The notes beneath the pieces are model-generated. The model searched no databases. It saw nothing but the letters and a program-made list of their open reading frames with translations, and was not told where the DNA came from. The position numbers and the translations under genes are program-made. Source: UBA7672 sp965279085 (GTDB lineage Bacteria; Pseudomonadota; Alphaproteobacteria; Caulobacterales; Hyphomonadaceae). From it: a stretch of 64,000 nt of DNA. This document shows, piece after piece, positions 61,645 to 64,000 of the stretch (position 1 is the first letter of the stretch; each line of letters opens with the position of its first letter). The stretch spans positions 2,542,001 through 2,606,000 of the forward strand of contig OZ257149.1 of NCBI GenBank assembly GCA_965279085.1, read 5' to 3'.

Positions 61645-62438
61645 TACGCGCCACGCTCCTTGCCTTGTCGCTGGCGTTCACCGCCAGCGCCTCGGCGCAG
61701 GAGATTGCGCCCCGCACCGACATCGCCGCGCTTCGCAAGGAGGCGATGACCGATTCTGCCATCAAGGCGGCGCTGGGCGACACGTCCCGCCCTTTCGAAT
61801 CGCGCTTGCGTGACGATGGGCGGATGGTCGAACTCATCCTGAAAGCCGCCCATGCAAAGCCCGGCGAGCGCGTGCTCGATGTGGCGTCAGGCGGGGGCTA
61901 TCTCGCCCTGCTGTTCTCCGCACTCGTCGGAGAGAAAGGCCATGTCGACATCCACAACACTTGGGGCTGGATCGCCCAGTTTCCGTCGATGGACCCCGAC
62001 TTCCAGAAATCCCGCATCAAAAGTCCGAACATTGGCTGGGTGACGGAAGCGTGGAACGATATCGACGCCCCCGCCGAAAGCTACGACATCATCGTGATGG
62101 GTCAGGTCTACCACGACATCGTCCTCGAAGGCGGCGACTTCGAAGCGCTGAACAAGCGCCTCTTCGCCATGCTGAAGCCCGGCGGCCGCGTTGTGATCGA
62201 GGATCACGACGCCATCGAGACGATGCCGCTCGGCCAGCAGGCATTCCTGCACCGCATCAGCCATGGCGACACCATCGGTCAATTCCTCCGCGCCGGCTTC
62301 CGCCACACGGATTTGATCCTGATGGAAAGCGCCCACGACGACCGCCGCTTCAACGTCTTCCGCCCGGGCGTTCGCGGACGAACGGATCGCTTCATCGCGG
62401 TGTTCGAGAAGCCGCTCGACGGGAAACCGTTGCGCTAG
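61641..62438 (+). CDS. Exported-looking SAM-dependent methyltransferase
   Basis: This 265-residue protein starts with a signal-like segment (MIRATLLALSLAFTASASAQ) and then a class I methyltransferase fold: ERVLDVASGGGYLALLFSAL (motif I), YDIIVMGQVYHDIVLEGGDF and MLKPGGRVVIEDHDAI. An exported SAM enzyme is unusual, as SAM is cytoplasmic; the segment might instead anchor it. GTG 61641 overlaps the yciI stop. The convergent trmB shares CTAG with its stop. Confidence 0.85.
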   Translation: MIRATLLALSLAFTASASAQEIAPRTDIAALRKEAMTDSAIKAALGDTSRPFESRLRDDGRMVELILKAAHAKPGERVLDVASGGGYLALLFSALVGEKGHVDIHNTWGWIAQFPSMDPDFQKSRIKSPNIGWVTEAWNDIDAPAESYDIIVMGQVYHDIVLEGGDFEALNKRLFAMLKPGGRVVIEDHDAIETMPLGQQAFLHRISHGDTIGQFLRAGFRHTDLILMESAHDDRRFNVFRPGVRGRTDRFIAVFEKPLDGKPLR

Positions 62439-63127
62439 ACCCGCACGAAATCCAGGAACACGGGCGCGCAATCGCCGAGGCGCTTTTCCTGATAACGCGT
62501 CGTCACATGGTCTGCCGGCGCCGCGCGCCAATCATCGGCACGCTCCGCCGTCCACGTGAACCGGCCATCGCGCAGCACGTCGGCCAGCGCCCGGTTCGCA
62601 TAGTCCGCCCAGTCCGTGGCGAAACGCAGTTTCGCGCCGGGCTTCAGGATACGCGCCAGCTCCGCCACGAAATCCAGCTGCACCAGCCGCCGCTTGCGAT
62701 GCCGCGTCTTCGGCCACGGATCGGGAAACAGGATGAATGCCCGGTCGATCGAAGCGTCGGCGAACTGCGCGACCAGATCTCGCGCATCGCCACGGCGCAG
62801 CTTCACATTGGACAGTCCCTGCTCGTCGATCGCGGTCAGCAGTTTCGCCACGCCGTCGACGAACGGCTCGGCGCCAATGAAACCTACGTAGGGATGTGCC
62901 GCCGCCTGCCCCGACAGATGCTCGCCGCCGCCAAAGCCGATCTCGAGCCACGCCTCGCGCACGGTTGCGCCAAAAAGGGTAACAGGGATTAGCGCGCCCT
63001 TCCCGCTGTCAGGAACGGCGAGCGTCGGAAGAAGATCATCCACCAGCCCCTGCTGCCGCTTCGACAGCGGCTTGCCGGCGGCGCGGCCGTAAAGCCGATG
63101 ACGTTTCTCGGGCGCGAGCTCGCTCAT
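62435..63127 (-). CDS. trmB: tRNA (guanine-N7-)-methyltransferase
   Basis: TrmB makes m7G46 in tRNA. The 230 residues show EIGFGGGEHLSGQAAAHPYV (SAM site), IGAEPFVDGVAKLL, AFILFPDPWPKTRHRKRRLV (the PDPWPK signature) and FATDWADYANRAL. I start at ATG 63127; the frame extends to 63163. It is transcribed away from metK's 3' end on the same strand; metK-trmB neighbourhood is common in Alphaproteobacteria. Its stop shares CTAG (62435-62438). Confidence 0.94.
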   Translation of the reverse strand: MSELAPEKRHRLYGRAAGKPLSKRQQGLVDDLLPTLAVPDSGKGALIPVTLFGATVREAWLEIGFGGGEHLSGQAAAHPYVGFIGAEPFVDGVAKLLTAIDEQGLSNVKLRRGDARDLVAQFADASIDRAFILFPDPWPKTRHRKRRLVQLDFVAELARILKPGAKLRFATDWADYANRALADVLRDGRFTWTAERADDWRAAPADHVTTRYQEKRLGDCAPVFLDFVRV

Positions 63128-63309
63128 GCGCGCGGATGAACCACGCCTCGCCGAAGCCCGCAACTGCCGGAATTGGGGGAAGCAGCTGTATCCAGACTGT
63201 AGGACAGCGGAAAAACATCCCGCCCGATTTCAGCGCGCTAACCGTCGAAACTGTAGGACGCAGCTGTTTTATTTCGGCCGGGCATGTGGCCGGGCGCATA
63301 CTCCCGCCC

Positions 63310-63825
63310 ATGACACAGGCACGAACACGCACATACGGGCTGATGATCCCGTCGCCTCTCGATCTCTGGATCGACGCTATGCTGTGCGTCTTCGTCGAGC
63401 TTGTGCTCCACGCCGCCTCAACCCTCCGGATGATCCGCCGCCGTCTTCCCGCTGAATGCCACAGCGATGTGACGCCTACAGAACTGCCCGAAGCGAAGAA
63501 CGGCAAACAACAGGAGGTCCAACCGGACCGCCGGGCTCCCGCCCGGCTCTCGGCGCGCAGCGCCGAAACTACAGAAGCCCTCATCCTGATGGATCGCCAA
63601 GCGATCGTCTCGAAGGGCGAAGGGGTGCTCACTGACACCAGCCACACGCTGGCTCGTCATCGGGAATGCACATTCCTTGTTCCGCTCGTCCCGGCGAAAG
63701 CCGGGATCCAGAGCTGCAAAGGGACTCGCGCAATTACCCAAGACACACGCACGCCGCCCTTGATCCCGGCTTTCGCCGGGACGAGCGGAGATAGAGTTAC
63801 GCTAGAACTCACAGCGCCCGCCTAA
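63310..63825 (+). CDS. Doubtful open frame in the trmB-metK gap
   Basis: ATG 63310 opens 171 codons. The first part (MTQARTRTYGLMIPSPLDLW, then IDAMLCVFVELVLHAASTLR) looks like a small membrane-associated protein with a basic tail. But from about residue 72 it runs through a REP-like half element and the 27-bp inverted repeat, whose translation (VPAKAGIQ, then IPAFAGT) is typical of non-coding repeats. If real, the protein probably ended earlier. Confidence 0.3.
   Translation: MTQARTRTYGLMIPSPLDLWIDAMLCVFVELVLHAASTLRMIRRRLPAECHSDVTPTELPEAKNGKQQEVQPDRRAPARLSARSAETTEALILMDRQAIVSKGEGVLTDTSHTLARHRECTFLVPLVPAKAGIQSCKGTRAITQDTRTPPLIPAFAGTSGDRVTLELTAPA
63525..63547. repeat. Half REP-like element
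   Basis: This 23-bp stretch matches the left arm of the element at 55707 (55709-55731) with a single mismatch. It is followed by a GGCGC/GCGCC hairpin, but the matching right arm is missing. Confidence 0.7.
63682..63788. repeat. 107-bp palindromic element with 27-bp perfect arms
   Basis: The arms are 63682-63708 and 63762-63788, exact inverted copies, each with GTCCCGGCGAAAGCCGGGAT (itself a hairpin, CCCGGC/GCCGGG) inside. The 53-bp loop has no clear structure. It is of the same general kind as REP elements common in Alphaproteobacteria. Confidence 0.85.
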
Positions 63826-63878
63826 GCGGCGCGCACAAATCCCAAATCAGAGAACCCGCAAGCAGCGGGAACGCGAAC

Positions 63879-64000
63879 CTATGCCAGGTCCTTGAGCGAT
63901 CCGGCGAGGTCCGTCTTCTCCCACGAGAAGCCGCCGTCCTTGTCCGGCTCACGCCCGAAATGGCCGTAAGCGGCCGTGCGCGCATAGATCGGCTTGTTGA
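63879..64000 (-). CDS. metK: S-adenosylmethionine synthetase, 3' end only
   Basis: The last 39-40 codons are seen; the rest is beyond the window. They read NKPIYARTAAYGHFGREPDK, then DGGFSWEKTDLAGSLKDLA and TAG. AAYGHFGR is the conserved C terminus of MetK, which makes S-adenosylmethionine from methionine and ATP. Any SAM riboswitch would lie upstream of the start, outside the window. Confidence 0.9.
   Translation of the reverse strand, partial: NKPIYARTAAYGHFGREPDKDGGFSWEKTDLAGSLKDLA

Overview
This window is chromosomal DNA from a high-GC alphaproteobacterium, most likely in or near the Caulobacterales/Hyphomonadaceae. The best pointers are a DUF1465 protein matching the CtrA-degradation adaptor RcdA (10771-11373) and a DUF1013 protein matching the cell-cycle regulator TrcR (12911-13618), about 1.5 kb apart. 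TonB-dependent receptors, alphaproteobacterial-type DapF, small YdcH/DUF465 proteins and a DUF1192 protein agree with this. I see no tRNA, rRNA, CRISPR array, integrase or replication origin.

Layout. 1-8.3 kb: metabolic and envelope genes (GMC oxidoreductase, thiE, inositol monophosphatase, a 2OG-Fe oxygenase, lspA, an MsbA-like ABC exporter, rpmE). 8.3-15 kb: a DUF1275 gene with an in-frame stop, a TIR-like/TPR membrane protein, then the cell-cycle group rcdA, DUF1192, quinone oxidoreductase, trcR, and two YdcH-like genes. 15-20 kb: a TonB receptor, a frameshifted monooxygenase gene, and a TetR/DUF4386 operon with a tandem operator. 20-33 kb: an oxidative and secreted-protein region with a PHM-like copper/heme protein, two homologous secreted proteins, a MerR/glutaredoxin-MauE module with a textbook MerR promoter, RcnB, an MddA-like methyltransferase, LysR, and two DUF4139 paralogues, one carrying a TonB-plug-like insertion. 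33-41 kb: hybrid histidine kinase, TorF porin, prolyl oligopeptidase, dapF, an OLD-type ATPase/TOPRIM nuclease with foreign-looking composition, and an ACT-domain protein. 41.5-42.2 kb: a small GIY-YIG nuclease gene flanked by two inverted copies of a ~165-bp multi-hairpin element. 43-54.6 kb: a pentameric ligand-gated channel homologue, vWA protein, typA, a second frameshifted gene, AraC/VOC, ppa, another hybrid kinase with a response regulator, and argG. 54.8-64 kb: TraB/GumN protein, PiuC plus a Fur-box catecholate-type receptor, a 42-residue membrane protein and TetR with matching operators, the gpsA-yciI-methyltransferase operon, trmB, and the 3' end of metK.

How the genes work together. 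Iron uptake is represented by a receptor with a Fur-like box and PiuC directly downstream. Redox and metal stress is represented by MerR with glutaredoxin-MauE, and by RcnB. Cell-cycle control is represented by RcdA and TrcR. Several genes sit in translationally coupled pairs (tetR/DUF4386, VOC/AraC, gpsA/yciI/methyltransferase). Two convergent pairs share a CTAG as both stop codons.

The most distinctive structure is the GIY-YIG gene between inverted palindromic elements. Next come the DUF4139 protein with a TonB-plug-like segment, the thioredoxin/cytochrome/PHM/EF-hand fusion, and the TIR-like/TPR protein. Three genes have single-base-type disruptions (8941, ~17943, ~48465), which may be real decay or assembly error.
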